Part shown: in pieces, positions 33,901 to 41,804 of the stretch
How positions within the stretch are numbered: position 1 is the first letter of the stretch
Layout: each line of letters opens with the position of its first letter
Assembly (NCBI GenBank): GCA_014360905.1
Contig: JACIWW010000005.1
Coordinates: 62,001-126,000 of the forward strand
DNA length: 64,000 bases
Direction: 5' to 3'
Source of the DNA: Chloroflexota bacterium
GTDB lineage: Bacteria; Chloroflexota; Anaerolineae; UBA2200
The notes under the pieces: model-generated
What the model saw: only the letters and a program-made list of their open reading frames with translations
What the model was told of the DNA's origin: nothing
Database searches by the model: none
Made by a program: the position numbers and the translations under genes

Positions 33901-34218
33901 ATGCCCAAAAAGGATAAGCGCAATATCTGGAGTTCGGCCTGGGCAGACGCTTTGCGAGCCATGTCCCTAGGATGGGACTTGGCCGTACCCATCGGTAGTG
34001 GAGCACTACTGGGTCACTTTCTCGACCAGCATTTCCAAACTGGCTATCAAGTAACTTTTGGGTTGCTGATGTTAGGAGCAATGATGGGTTTTTACAACGT
34101 ATGGCGCAAGCTCCAGTATGAAATCGCCCGAGACCGCTACCGGGCAGAACAAGAGCAAGAGGAGGAGGATGAAACATCTTGGCAGGAATCGGATGGTTCC
34201 TCATCGGAACGGCGATAG
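33901..34218 (+). CDS. atpQ: N-ATPase accessory membrane protein AtpQ (AtpI/AtpZ-like)
   Basis: A 105-aa protein with two transmembrane segments (about residues 24-42 and 50-66) and a charged, Glu-rich C-terminal tail. MSLGWDLAVPIGSGALLGHF and the DQHFQTGY loop resemble AtpI/AtpZ-type proteins, which help assemble the c-ring and bind Mg2+ or Ca2+. Position between epsilon and AtpR identifies it as AtpQ of N-ATPase operons. Its 3' end overlaps atpR by 40 bases. Confidence 0.82.
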   Translation: MPKKDKRNIWSSAWADALRAMSLGWDLAVPIGSGALLGHFLDQHFQTGYQVTFGLLMLGAMMGFYNVWRKLQYEIARDRYRAEQEQEEEDETSWQESDGSSSERR

Positions 34219-34487
34219 GCATATTGCATGGCGCGACATTATGGCAGACTGTTAAAGCTCTAAGACCGAAAGCCAGTCAGATACTGTTCTGGGTCTGGGG
34301 TGGCACGATGCTGCGCAGCGTGGTTGTGGCCCTGTTGCTGCTTTGGGCTTTGAAACACTCTCTGGGTTCGGGACTATGGGCTTTTGCTGGTTTCCTGATA
34401 GCACGTCTGGCCTGTAGCGGAATCATCGCGCTATCTATGGTGAGCGAAGAGACAGCACCGCCAAAACAGGAGGATAACAGTAGATGA
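34179..34487 (+). CDS. atpR: N-ATPase accessory membrane protein AtpR
   Basis: A 102-aa protein with three hydrophobic segments (about 2-20, 33-57, 62-82) and a basic residue in the middle helix (GGTMLRSVVVALLLL). AtpR is known only from N-ATPase operons and has been suggested to interact with the c subunit's carboxylates during ring assembly. Start is TTG 34179; GAGGAGG lies ten bases upstream, inside atpQ. It overlaps atpB by four bases (ATGA). Confidence 0.85.
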   Translation: MAGIGWFLIGTAIGILHGATLWQTVKALRPKASQILFWVWGGTMLRSVVVALLLLWALKHSLGSGLWAFAGFLIARLACSGIIALSMVSEETAPPKQEDNSR

Positions 34488-35137
34488 AAGACCTATTCCC
34501 GCAAGCCGCCTTCACGATCTTCGGCATTCCCGTGCATGAGACGGTTCTCTCTACATGGTTTATGATGCTCATATTGAGCGCTGCCATATATTGGCTCGGC
34601 CGAAATAGACCAGCAGCGTTGGACCTTCTTGTCGAATTCGTACTGGAAAACGTCTCCAGCGTGATGGGACGTCCCGCTGAACCTTATCTACCCTTGCTGG
34701 GCACTTTGGTCATTTTTATTGCTGCGGCCAATACGATAGGGATTGTGCCCATTGTAGTATCCCCTACCGAAGACATTAACACGCCATTTGCCCTGGCAAT
34801 GATCGTCTTCTTCTCCGTCCACTATTTTGGCATACGCGATAAGGGACTAGTCCGCTACTTGAAAGATCTGGCCGATCCTATCTTTTTGCTACCATTAGAG
34901 TTGATTGGGCAGCTCAGTCGCACCCTTTCGCTCACCCTACGCCTGTTTGGCAATGTACTAAGCACTGGCCTGATTGTTGCCGTGATCTTTTCGCTGCTTC
35001 CATTAATCGTACCGATACCGCTCATCGCTTTTAGCATCCTAACTGGCTTACTGCAGGCTTATATCTTTACCGTCCTGGCTGCAGTCTACATTGGTGCTGC
35101 TGTAGCGGCCAGTGAAACAATCCCGAGCAAAAAATAA
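34484..35137 (+). CDS. atpB: ATP synthase subunit a (N-ATPase)
   Basis: A 217-aa membrane subunit forming the ion half-channels against the c-ring. The essential Arg lies in SLTLRLFGNVLS, the strongest family signature, and ELIGQLSRTLS precedes it. Five to six transmembrane segments are visible. AGGAGG lies about 8 bases before the ATG. The gene precedes atpE by 15 bases. Confidence 0.94.
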   Translation: MKDLFPQAAFTIFGIPVHETVLSTWFMMLILSAAIYWLGRNRPAALDLLVEFVLENVSSVMGRPAEPYLPLLGTLVIFIAAANTIGIVPIVVSPTEDINTPFALAMIVFFSVHYFGIRDKGLVRYLKDLADPIFLLPLELIGQLSRTLSLTLRLFGNVLSTGLIVAVIFSLLPLIVPIPLIAFSILTGLLQAYIFTVLAAVYIGAAVAASETIPSKK

Positions 35138-35152
35138 GAAAAGGAGTTAAGT

Positions 35153-35416
35153 ATGGACTCAGGAACTCTAGTAACCATCGTTACAATCATAGCAACTGCT
35201 ACTGCCATTACCCTGGGCACTATAATGCCTGCCTGGGTCGAAGGACGGGCAGTAGTGAAGGCCTTGGAGGGCATGACTCGTCAACCCGAAGTGGCTGACC
35301 GCTTGCGGGCTACGCTATTCATATCCATGGCGCTGTTAGAGTCAACTGCCATCTACGTACTGCTGATCTGCCTGGTCCTTCTCTTTGCTAACCCGCTTCT
35401 CGATCGCTTCTTCTAG
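35153..35416 (+). CDS. atpE: ATP synthase subunit c, Na+-type (N-ATPase)
   Basis: An 87-aa proteolipid with two helices joined by the polar loop RQPE (residues 43-46). Helix 2 has Glu63-Ser64-Thr65 and Tyr68, matching the Na+ ligands Glu65, Ser66, Thr67 and Tyr70 of Ilyobacter tartaricus. In helix 1 Glu30 replaces the Na+-ligand Gln32 of that protein, giving the two-carboxylate arrangement reported for N-ATPases. Helix 1 lacks the usual GxGxGxGxG packing motif. GGAG lies 6 bases before the ATG. Na+ coupling is inferred, not shown. Confidence 0.94.
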   Translation: MDSGTLVTIVTIIATATAITLGTIMPAWVEGRAVVKALEGMTRQPEVADRLRATLFISMALLESTAIYVLLICLVLLFANPLLDRFF

Positions 35417-35426
35417 GGGCTAGAAC

Positions 35427-36203
35427 ATGTTGAACCTAGATCTGGCAACGATTGTTTTCCAGGTCATCAACTTCCTCGTGTTGGCGGTAGTGCTGAACCG
35501 CTTTGTGTTCCAGCCTGTCTTACGCCAAGCTGCGCAGCGAGCCGAGGAAAGGGAGCGGCTGATGAAGGAAATCGCCGAGGAAAGGCATCGAGTCGCTGTG
35601 CTGCGTACCGAATTGGAGCAAAGACAGACTGAGATAGATGAAGAGATAGACAAAATCCTAGCGAAAGCACGAGAGCGAGCGGAAGCAGAGTCTCAGGAAC
35701 TGTTGCAGCAGACACACGCTGAGGTAGAGCAAATGCTGGTTGAGGCTCAAGCTGATGTCTACCGCCTTAAACAACAGGCCATGGACGAGTTCCATGAGCA
35801 GTTGGTGGAGGCTATCCTGGAGATCAGCGCCAACGTTACCGCGCGTGTTGCACCGCCGGAGGTTCAAGACGCACTTATCGACGGGCTTGTCGAACGCATC
35901 CGCGAAATGGGGCGTACCGAGATGGACCGAGTGGATGCTATACGTCGTGCGCTAAGCACTCGTGAGCCCATCGCTTACGTCTCTTCTGCGCGCGAGCTGT
36001 CCGTCGAGCAACAAGGGCAACTAGCGCGGATTCTCACTGCATTGGCCGACCGCCTTGTGAGCATCCAACTAAGCATTGACCCTGCCTTGGTGGCTGGTAT
36101 ACAGGTGCGCCTTGGGGATATGGTGATGGATCACTCCCTTGCTGGCCAGTTACAGGAACTACGCGAGCAAGTCTCCAAAGCACTTAGGGAGCAGGTTGAA
36201 TAA
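35427..36203 (+). CDS. atpF: ATP synthase subunit b fused to a delta-like domain (N-ATPase)
   Basis: A 258-aa peripheral-stalk subunit. An N-terminal membrane helix (about residues 6-26) is followed by a long charged coiled coil (to about 150). The C-terminal third resembles the end of the delta subunit: IDPALVAGIQVRLGDMV then DHSLAGQLQEL, a pattern typical of delta. No separate atpH (delta) gene exists in the operon, so this fusion would supply that function. It ends one base into atpA. Confidence 0.9.
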   Translation: MLNLDLATIVFQVINFLVLAVVLNRFVFQPVLRQAAQRAEERERLMKEIAEERHRVAVLRTELEQRQTEIDEEIDKILAKARERAEAESQELLQQTHAEVEQMLVEAQADVYRLKQQAMDEFHEQLVEAILEISANVTARVAPPEVQDALIDGLVERIREMGRTEMDRVDAIRRALSTREPIAYVSSARELSVEQQGQLARILTALADRLVSIQLSIDPALVAGIQVRLGDMVMDHSLAGQLQELREQVSKALREQVE

Positions 36204-37873
36204 TGCCCAGGTCAGAGCCTGACATTGCGGCAGTGTTGCGCGCAGTGCGTCAACAACTGGCACAACTAGATAACAAGGTCCAATTCGGTCAGGTTGATGC
36301 TATCCAACTCATCAAGGATGCCATAGCGAGCGCTCCTGGCTTGCCCGAAGTAAGGCCAGAAGTGGACTCCTTGCTCACTGTATTGCGCCAAACAGCCGAG
36401 GAATTGCCGGTACAGGTGCGCTTCTACGATGTGGGCACGGTGCAACGCATTGGGGATGGTGTGGCTACCCTCTCCGGCCTGCCTCGTGCACGCACCGATG
36501 AACTGATTGTTTTTCCCACGGGAGTCAGAGGCATGGTATTGAATCTGGATCACGCCCAGATAGATGTCATCCTCCTGGGTTCGGATAGAGGCATTCAGGG
36601 CGGTGACGAAGTCATAGGAACGGGGCGACGCTTGCGTGTACCCGTAGGACGCAAGCTGCTAGGTCGCATCGTGAACCCATTGGGGGAGCCTCTGGATGAC
36701 CGGGGCCCCATCCAGGAAGCCGAGTTTCGCCTCCTCGAGCACGAAGCTCCAGGCATCATCGAACGAGCACCGGTGAGCGTTTCCTTGCACACGGGTATCA
36801 AGATCGTAGATGCATTGATACCCATTGGTCGAGGACAGCGGGAGTTGATCATCGGCAACCGACAGATTGGCAAGACGACCTTGGCTGTTGATACAATCCT
36901 CAGCCAGAAAAGTAGCGGGGTGCTCTGCGTCTATGTGGCGATTGGTCAGAAAAAATCCTCCTCCTTGGAGGTCATTGAAACATTGCGCAAGCACAACGCC
37001 CTGGCATATACCATAGTGGTAGTATCGAGCCCCGATGATCCTCCCGCTCTCCGCTACCTAGCACCTTATGCAGGCTGTACCATGGCTGAATTCTTCATGG
37101 ACGAAGGCCATGATGTGTTGATCGTTTACGACGACCTATCCAAACACGCCGATGCCTACCGAGAGTTGAGCTTGCTCCTGCGCCGCCCACCCGGCCGCGA
37201 AGCGTATCCAGGGGATATTTTCTATTTGCATGCACGACTGCTGGAACGCGCCTGCAAACTAGGCCCTGAGGCAGGAGGCGGGTCGCTCACCGCTCTACCT
37301 ATTGTGGAAACAAAAGGTGGCAACGTTGCTGCTTACATCCCAACCAATTTGATCGCCATCACAGATGGCCAAATCGTGCTGGATAGCGAACTCTTCAACC
37401 GCGGCATCAAGCCCGCGGTGAACGTTGGCCTTTCTGTGTCCCGCGTCGGTGGAGCTGCACAGTCGGCAGCTATACGCATACTCTCCGGCGCTCTCCGTCT
37501 GGAGCTGGCTCAATACGAAGAAGTCTCACGTTTTGCGCGTTTTGGGACAGAAGTGGACGAAGCAACGCAGCGACAAATCAGACGAGGTGAGCGGGTACGG
37601 GCGGTGCTCGCGCAACCACCTAACCAACCTCTGTCCCTGGCAGAGGAGTTGGTCATCCTGCTGGCGGTCAACGAGGGCTTTTTGGATGATATAGTTCTCC
37701 CTGAGGTATCTGCCTATCAACAAGAGTTATTGGAATATGTCAAAAAGATGGAGCCTGACTTGTACTATGAGCTCAATCGCACAGGAGCATGGAGCGATGA
37801 GATTCGCGATACTTTGCTGAGATTGTGCGCGGAATACTCCGCAATCCGCGCAAGGAGGGAAAAAGCGGCATGA
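36203..37873 (+). CDS. atpA: ATP synthase subunit alpha (N-ATPase)
   Basis: A 556-aa non-catalytic nucleotide-binding subunit. Walker A is GNRQIGKTTLAVDT; IGRGQRELIIG, VYVAIGQKKSS and VNVGLSVSRVGGAAQ are alpha signatures. The protein is about 50 residues longer than the typical alpha, mainly at the N-terminus (DIAAVLRAVRQQLAQLDN onward), an extension seen in N-ATPase alphas. It overlaps atpF by one base, and its stop overlaps the PII-like gene as ATGA. Confidence 0.96.
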   Translation: MPRSEPDIAAVLRAVRQQLAQLDNKVQFGQVDAIQLIKDAIASAPGLPEVRPEVDSLLTVLRQTAEELPVQVRFYDVGTVQRIGDGVATLSGLPRARTDELIVFPTGVRGMVLNLDHAQIDVILLGSDRGIQGGDEVIGTGRRLRVPVGRKLLGRIVNPLGEPLDDRGPIQEAEFRLLEHEAPGIIERAPVSVSLHTGIKIVDALIPIGRGQRELIIGNRQIGKTTLAVDTILSQKSSGVLCVYVAIGQKKSSSLEVIETLRKHNALAYTIVVVSSPDDPPALRYLAPYAGCTMAEFFMDEGHDVLIVYDDLSKHADAYRELSLLLRRPPGREAYPGDIFYLHARLLERACKLGPEAGGGSLTALPIVETKGGNVAAYIPTNLIAITDGQIVLDSELFNRGIKPAVNVGLSVSRVGGAAQSAAIRILSGALRLELAQYEEVSRFARFGTEVDEATQRQIRRGERVRAVLAQPPNQPLSLAEELVILLAVNEGFLDDIVLPEVSAYQQELLEYVKKMEPDLYYELNRTGAWSDEIRDTLLRLCAEYSAIRARREKAA

Positions 37874-38184
37874 AAATGATCATGGCCGTGATACCAAAAG
37901 CAGAGGCAAATGAAGTCATCAATGAACTAGTCGCCGCTGGTCATACGGCGACTTTTACGGAAACTCGAGGGGGCGCGCTGCGTCAGGCGAGCCAAACTCT
38001 TTTTATAGCTGTTTCGGATGAAGAGTTGGATACAGTCCTGTGTCTCATTGACCGCTATTGCCACTCTCCAGTCCCGCTAGCCAGAACAGTAGCCAGAGAT
38101 CAGCCTCCCTCCACCTACGGAACGGCTCAGGTGGGTGGGGCGATTGTCTTTGTATGGGATCTGGAACGAATTCACAGGTACTGA
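37870..38184 (+). CDS. PII-like cyclic-di-AMP receptor family protein (DarA/PstA, DUF970)
   Basis: A 104-aa protein matching DarA/PstA along its whole length: an N-terminal MKMIMAVIPKAEANEVINEL strand-helix, the T-loop start TETRGGALRQASQTLFIAV, and the end VGGAIVFVWDLERIH, which aligns with VGGATVFVLPVEQFH of Bacillus DarA. DarA is a trimer that binds c-di-AMP; its targets are unknown. The gene lies between atpA (ATGA overlap) and atpG (four-base gap), so it is co-translated with the ATPase. It could sense c-di-AMP and adjust the Na+ ATPase, since c-di-AMP controls ion balance in other bacteria. No c-di-AMP cyclase gene is in the window. Confidence 0.88.
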   Translation: MKMIMAVIPKAEANEVINELVAAGHTATFTETRGGALRQASQTLFIAVSDEELDTVLCLIDRYCHSPVPLARTVARDQPPSTYGTAQVGGAIVFVWDLERIHRY

Positions 38185-38188
38185 GCGC

Positions 38189-39067
38189 ATGGAGGAACTG
38201 GAACGCCTAACGTCGCGGCTGGAAAACATACAGGCTGTGCAGCCGATATTGGGTGCGCTGCGCACCATTTCCTTGGGCAGCCGGCTTCACGCTCTGAACA
38301 AAGGGCGCAGTGTGCAACAGTATTCTGAGCGTCTGTTGCACATTCTGGCTCTCATCACACCACATCTCCGTCAACGTTCTCCCATGCAACGCCAGGAAAG
38401 CCAGCCTATGGAAAGCCTTGCCCTTTTGGTCATCGGCAGCGAGCGCGGTCTGTGTGGAGTCTTCAATGACACCGCTGTTGCGCACGCAGAGCGCATTCAG
38501 GCCAAACATGTTGAGGCTGGCACCAAAGTAATGCTGATGACGTTGGGGAGGCGCACCGAACGCGCCTTTCGACGCTGGGAGCGTGTCCCGGTATGGTCCA
38601 AACCACTCTCCTTGACTGCTCTTCCGCCCTACAGCCTCGCTGTCGAGCTCGTCTCAGAATGGTTGCAAAGCTACGAACAAGGGACACTGGATGCAGTTGA
38701 GGTGGTTTACAACGTCCCTAGGGGGATTATGCATTACGAACCCACTGTAGTGCGCCTACTTCCTCCTGTGATTCCTTCTGCCCCCGCAGAGGAAGAGTGG
38801 CCTCCCATTATCGAGACCGATCCCTTGGGGCTTTACACCCGAGTGGTTGAGCTCTGGCTCTCTGCTAGACTCTACCAGATGCTGCTAGAATCCGCCGCAG
38901 CCGAACATTCTGCCCGCTACCAGCTTCTAGATGGAGCGACTCAGAACGCAGGCCGCTTGATCGAAGAACTCAAGCTGAGCTTGCAAATCGCAAGGCAAGA
39001 GGCAATCACTGCTGAAATGCAGGACCTGGCCAGCGGCGCTGGCCTGATCGGCCCTCGGACAGCTTGA
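38189..39067 (+). CDS. atpG: ATP synthase subunit gamma (N-ATPase)
   Basis: A 292-aa rotor subunit. N- and C-terminal long helices flank a central domain. MEELERLTSRLENIQAVQPI at the start, the GSERGLCGVFND motif near residue 80 (gamma consensus G..RGLCG..N) and the C-terminal SARYQLLDGATQNAGRLIEE are diagnostic. The start ATG 38189 lies four bases after the PII-like gene; the longer frame overlapping that gene is rejected. It is the last gene of the operon. Confidence 0.92.
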   Translation: MEELERLTSRLENIQAVQPILGALRTISLGSRLHALNKGRSVQQYSERLLHILALITPHLRQRSPMQRQESQPMESLALLVIGSERGLCGVFNDTAVAHAERIQAKHVEAGTKVMLMTLGRRTERAFRRWERVPVWSKPLSLTALPPYSLAVELVSEWLQSYEQGTLDAVEVVYNVPRGIMHYEPTVVRLLPPVIPSAPAEEEWPPIIETDPLGLYTRVVELWLSARLYQMLLESAAAEHSARYQLLDGATQNAGRLIEELKLSLQIARQEAITAEMQDLASGAGLIGPRTA

Positions 39068-39089
39068 CCGTCATCCTTTCTTTACACTT

Positions 39090-39112
39090 CCTTGCGAACC
39101 GTCAAGGTTTTT
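39090..39112 (+). terminator. Weak terminator after atpG
   Basis: CCTTG pairs with CAAGG around an 8-base loop and is followed by five T. The stem is short, but it lies between two convergent genes. Confidence 0.4.
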
Positions 39113-39137
39113 CGGGATAGCCTTGGGACGGGTATCC

Positions 39138-40019
39138 CTAACTCAGATATGCTTTTACCCTCTGCCAGACACTCCGCAGCTCATTGCTCACCGCGCAGTC
39201 AGCATAGGCGGTCACCGGTTGGCCATGCACCATGGCCTCCGTCACTATGGTATCGAAAGGAACACGGCCCACTACTTGTACCCCACACGAGGCACAAAAG
39301 GATTCAATCTCTTGCGCCTGCCTGAGATTGAGATCCGCCTTATTGAGCAATACCAAAGATGGCACGCCAAAATGCGCTGTGGTGCTCAGTATGCGTTGCA
39401 AGTCATGAATACCAGAGACCGTTGGCTCTGTCACCAATAGCGCGAGATCCACTCCTGTGGTAGCCGCAATCACAGGACAGCCAATACCTGGCGGACCATC
39501 TATCAACAGAAAGTGTGCACCTGTATCAAGTGCCCACAGCCGTGCTCGTTGTCTGACCTGCGATACCAGCTTGCCTGAATTCTCCTGACCGGCAAAGAGA
39601 TGAGCGTGGAAAAGCGGTCCAAAACGCGTCTGAGAGCGGTACCACTGGCCAGCATGCTGCTCTTCCATGCGGATAGCACCCGTCGGACATTGGTAAAAAC
39701 AAGCAGCGCAACCCTCACACGCCAAAGCATCCACCGCATATACCCCGTCATGAGGGACAACTGCATCAAAACGACAGACCTCAGTACATCTGCCACAAGC
39801 AACACATGCTGCCGTTTCGATGATTGCCAACTCGCCGCTCATGAAATCATGCTCTTCGAGCTTGACAGGAGCGAGAACTAGTTCCAGATTGGCTGCATCC
39901 ACATCTGCATCAGCCATAACGATAGGAAATTCTTGCGAAGCCAAGTCAGCCAAAGCTGCTGCTACGGTTGTTTTCCCTGTGCCACCCTTACCACTGAGAA
40001 TTACCAATTGTTTCATCAT
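39138..40019 (-). CDS. MinD/Mrp-family ATPase with inserted ferredoxin domain (1)
   Basis: A 293-aa P-loop ATPase with the deviant Walker A LSGKGGTGKTT and a two-cluster ferredoxin insert in the middle (CVACGRCTEVCRFDA and CEGCAACFYQCPTGA, about residues 70-115). DGPPGIGCPV is the Walker B/switch region. Such proteins occur in pairs in anaerobes near NifX-like or 'orange protein' genes and are thought to load or transfer metal clusters. A second copy lies at 40858-41766. It is the most downstream gene of the leftward cluster. Confidence 0.9.
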   Translation of the reverse strand: MMKQLVILSGKGGTGKTTVAAALADLASQEFPIVMADADVDAANLELVLAPVKLEEHDFMSGELAIIETAACVACGRCTEVCRFDAVVPHDGVYAVDALACEGCAACFYQCPTGAIRMEEQHAGQWYRSQTRFGPLFHAHLFAGQENSGKLVSQVRQRARLWALDTGAHFLLIDGPPGIGCPVIAATTGVDLALLVTEPTVSGIHDLQRILSTTAHFGVPSLVLLNKADLNLRQAQEIESFCASCGVQVVGRVPFDTIVTEAMVHGQPVTAYADCAVSNELRSVWQRVKAYLS

Positions 40020-40094
40020 TGCTCAACTATCAACGGTCGAGCCGATGCCAAGGCAGCACCGGCTCGACCAAGCATTAGGCTATTGTCCTAACTC

Positions 40095-40799
40095 TTAAGG
40101 CTTCCACACTTCCCAAACTTTGCCCACCAACGCTGGGCTAGGTTTGAGCGTAACTTGCCCAGGTTGCCATCCCGAAGGGGTTACCTCACCTGTAGCATAT
40201 ACATGCTGGAAAGCCTTGATTTGTCGGAGCAGTTCCTCGGGATTCCTACCCACTTCTGGCGTAAGCACTTCCATAGCACGAATCACAAAATCCGGATCAA
40301 TGATGAAGCGGCCTCGAATATCCACACCGGCATCCTCATCGTATACACCGTAAATAGCACCAATCTTGCCGCCTGCATCCGAGAGCATGGGGAAAGGCAC
40401 CCCGCCACTGACCATCTTGGACAGCTCCTGCTCCTGCCAAATCTTGTGCACGAAGCGGCTATCGGTGCTCATGGCCAAAACTTCTACGCCCAGTGCCTTA
40501 AACTGATCGTAAAGTGCAGCAACCGCTGCCAATTCTGTTGGTCAAACAAAAGTAAAGTCACCGGGATAGAAGCATAGGACAATCCACTTGCCCTTGTAGT
40601 CCGAGAGCTTCACCGGTTGGAAACCAACGCCTGCAATGAAAGCATTGGCCTCAAAATCAATAGCTTCTTTGCCTACACGTGCTAACACTTTGCTCACCTC
40701 CTGTGATGGTATAGCACCTGCAGCCGGGGTGGCTGCTCCGGGCACAGAGACGATTGGCCCCCGTGCTGGCTTGACACAACCTTCTTTCAACTCTGGCAT
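40095..40799 (-). CDS. Peroxiredoxin (AhpC/Prx1-like), probable selenoprotein: TGA codon read as Sec86
   Basis: One continuous frame of 234 codons interrupted only by TGA at 40542-40544. It encodes [18 protein letters not shown], where AhpC/Prx1 proteins have FVCPTEL, so TGA sits exactly on the peroxidatic cysteine. The frame continues without a shift to the normal C-terminus ([19 protein letters not shown], then [11 protein letters not shown]). A SECIS-like hairpin follows the TGA. The usual resolving Cys (VCPA) reads VTPS; the other cysteines are C8 in a 40-aa N-terminal extension and C76. GAGGAGGG lies upstream of ATG 40799. Without Sec decoding the product would stop at 85 aa. Sec machinery is not in the window. 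Confidence 0.88.
40516..40544 (-). promoter_or_regulatory. SECIS-like hairpin after the peroxiredoxin TGA
   Basis: On the minus strand the TGA is followed after 12 bases by GCAGC-GGTT-GCTGC, a perfect 5-bp stem with loop GGTT. The loop starts 17 bases after the TGA. A G-containing small loop about 16-37 bases from the UGA is the bacterial SECIS pattern. Confidence 0.7.
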
Positions 40800-40857
40800 A
40801 TTACCCTCCTCAGTAGATTTTTAGTTCTCCTCCACGTTCACTGCTTTCGACCTTTTC

Positions 40858-41766
40858 CTAGCACTCACCTCCTTTTCTATCCCCCTGCAGTCTCCAAAAG
40901 TCGCCAATGCGCCCATAAAGCTCAAGAAAACTTTGCTGGTATTCGGGCAGGGCATCAACCACAGGTTGACCTTCTGCGTAAGCCTCGGCGATGCGTCTGT
41001 CCAAGGGGATGCGCAGCAGAATGGGTATGCCCTCCGACTGGCAATAGCGGTCAACGCCATCATCGCCTACGCCATCGCGATTGATGACGACGACTACGGG
41101 CAGCCTCAATGCATGATGTGCTACCTCTACCGCTAAGCGCAAATCGTGCAATCCAAATGGGGTGGGCTCAGTGACCATGAGAACCAGATCAGCACCACGC
41201 ATGGTTTCCACAACAGGGCATGCAGTCCCTGGTGGTGCATCGAGAATGACCAGAGAGCGTTGTGCATCCCGCAGGATGGCAGCCTGTTTCAATTGGCGGA
41301 TCAAGGGTGTAGCCATAGTTTCGCCTATGTTCAAGATGCCATGAGCAAAGCGCACAGAGCCCCGAACGGACCCTTGCTCGATAACCCCGGTCACGCGCAG
41401 CCTCTCGCGGATAGCGCCTTCCGGGCAGTTCAAGGTGCAGCTCCCGCAACCGTGGCAAAGCTCAGGAAAGAAGAGCACCTTAGGCTGTATCACTGCAATA
41501 GCATGGTATCGACAGACTTTAGCGCAGTGGCCACAGTACGTGCAGCGGCTCAGATCTACTTCGGGCACCAACAAGCCTACTTCCCGATGTTGCTCGATGC
41601 TCGGATGCAGAAACAGTGCCGCATTGGGTTCTTCCACGTCACAATCAACGAAAGTAACTGTTGCATCCCCCAGCCCCTGTTTCTGCAATGAGACGGCAAG
41701 TGCCAGGTTGACAGCCACAGTTGTCTTGCCTGTGCCCCCTTTGCCGCTGGCTATGGTCAGAATCAT
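40858..41766 (-). CDS. MinD/Mrp-family ATPase with inserted ferredoxin domain (2)
   Basis: A 302-aa paralogue of the protein at 39138-40019. Walker A is ASGKGGTGKTT; the ferredoxin insert has CTYCGHCAKVCRYHA and CHGCGSCTLNCPEGA; DAPPGTACPV is the switch region. The two copies probably form a heterodimer, as adjacent pairs of this family do in other anaerobes (inference). The peroxiredoxin gene starts 58 bases downstream in the same direction. Confidence 0.9.
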   Translation of the reverse strand: MILTIASGKGGTGKTTVAVNLALAVSLQKQGLGDATVTFVDCDVEEPNAALFLHPSIEQHREVGLLVPEVDLSRCTYCGHCAKVCRYHAIAVIQPKVLFFPELCHGCGSCTLNCPEGAIRERLRVTGVIEQGSVRGSVRFAHGILNIGETMATPLIRQLKQAAILRDAQRSLVILDAPPGTACPVVETMRGADLVLMVTEPTPFGLHDLRLAVEVAHHALRLPVVVVINRDGVGDDGVDRYCQSEGIPILLRIPLDRRIAEAYAEGQPVVDALPEYQQSFLELYGRIGDFWRLQGDRKGGEC

Positions 41767-41804
41767 ACTCTGTGCTCTCCTCGTTGCCTGGAGATAGTTT
41801 TGCG

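Noticed and set aside
40542-40799. Peroxiredoxin read as a pseudogene or as two separate short genes
   Set aside because: The only disruption is a TGA at the catalytic Cys codon. The frame is otherwise intact and a SECIS-like hairpin follows, so Sec decoding explains it better.
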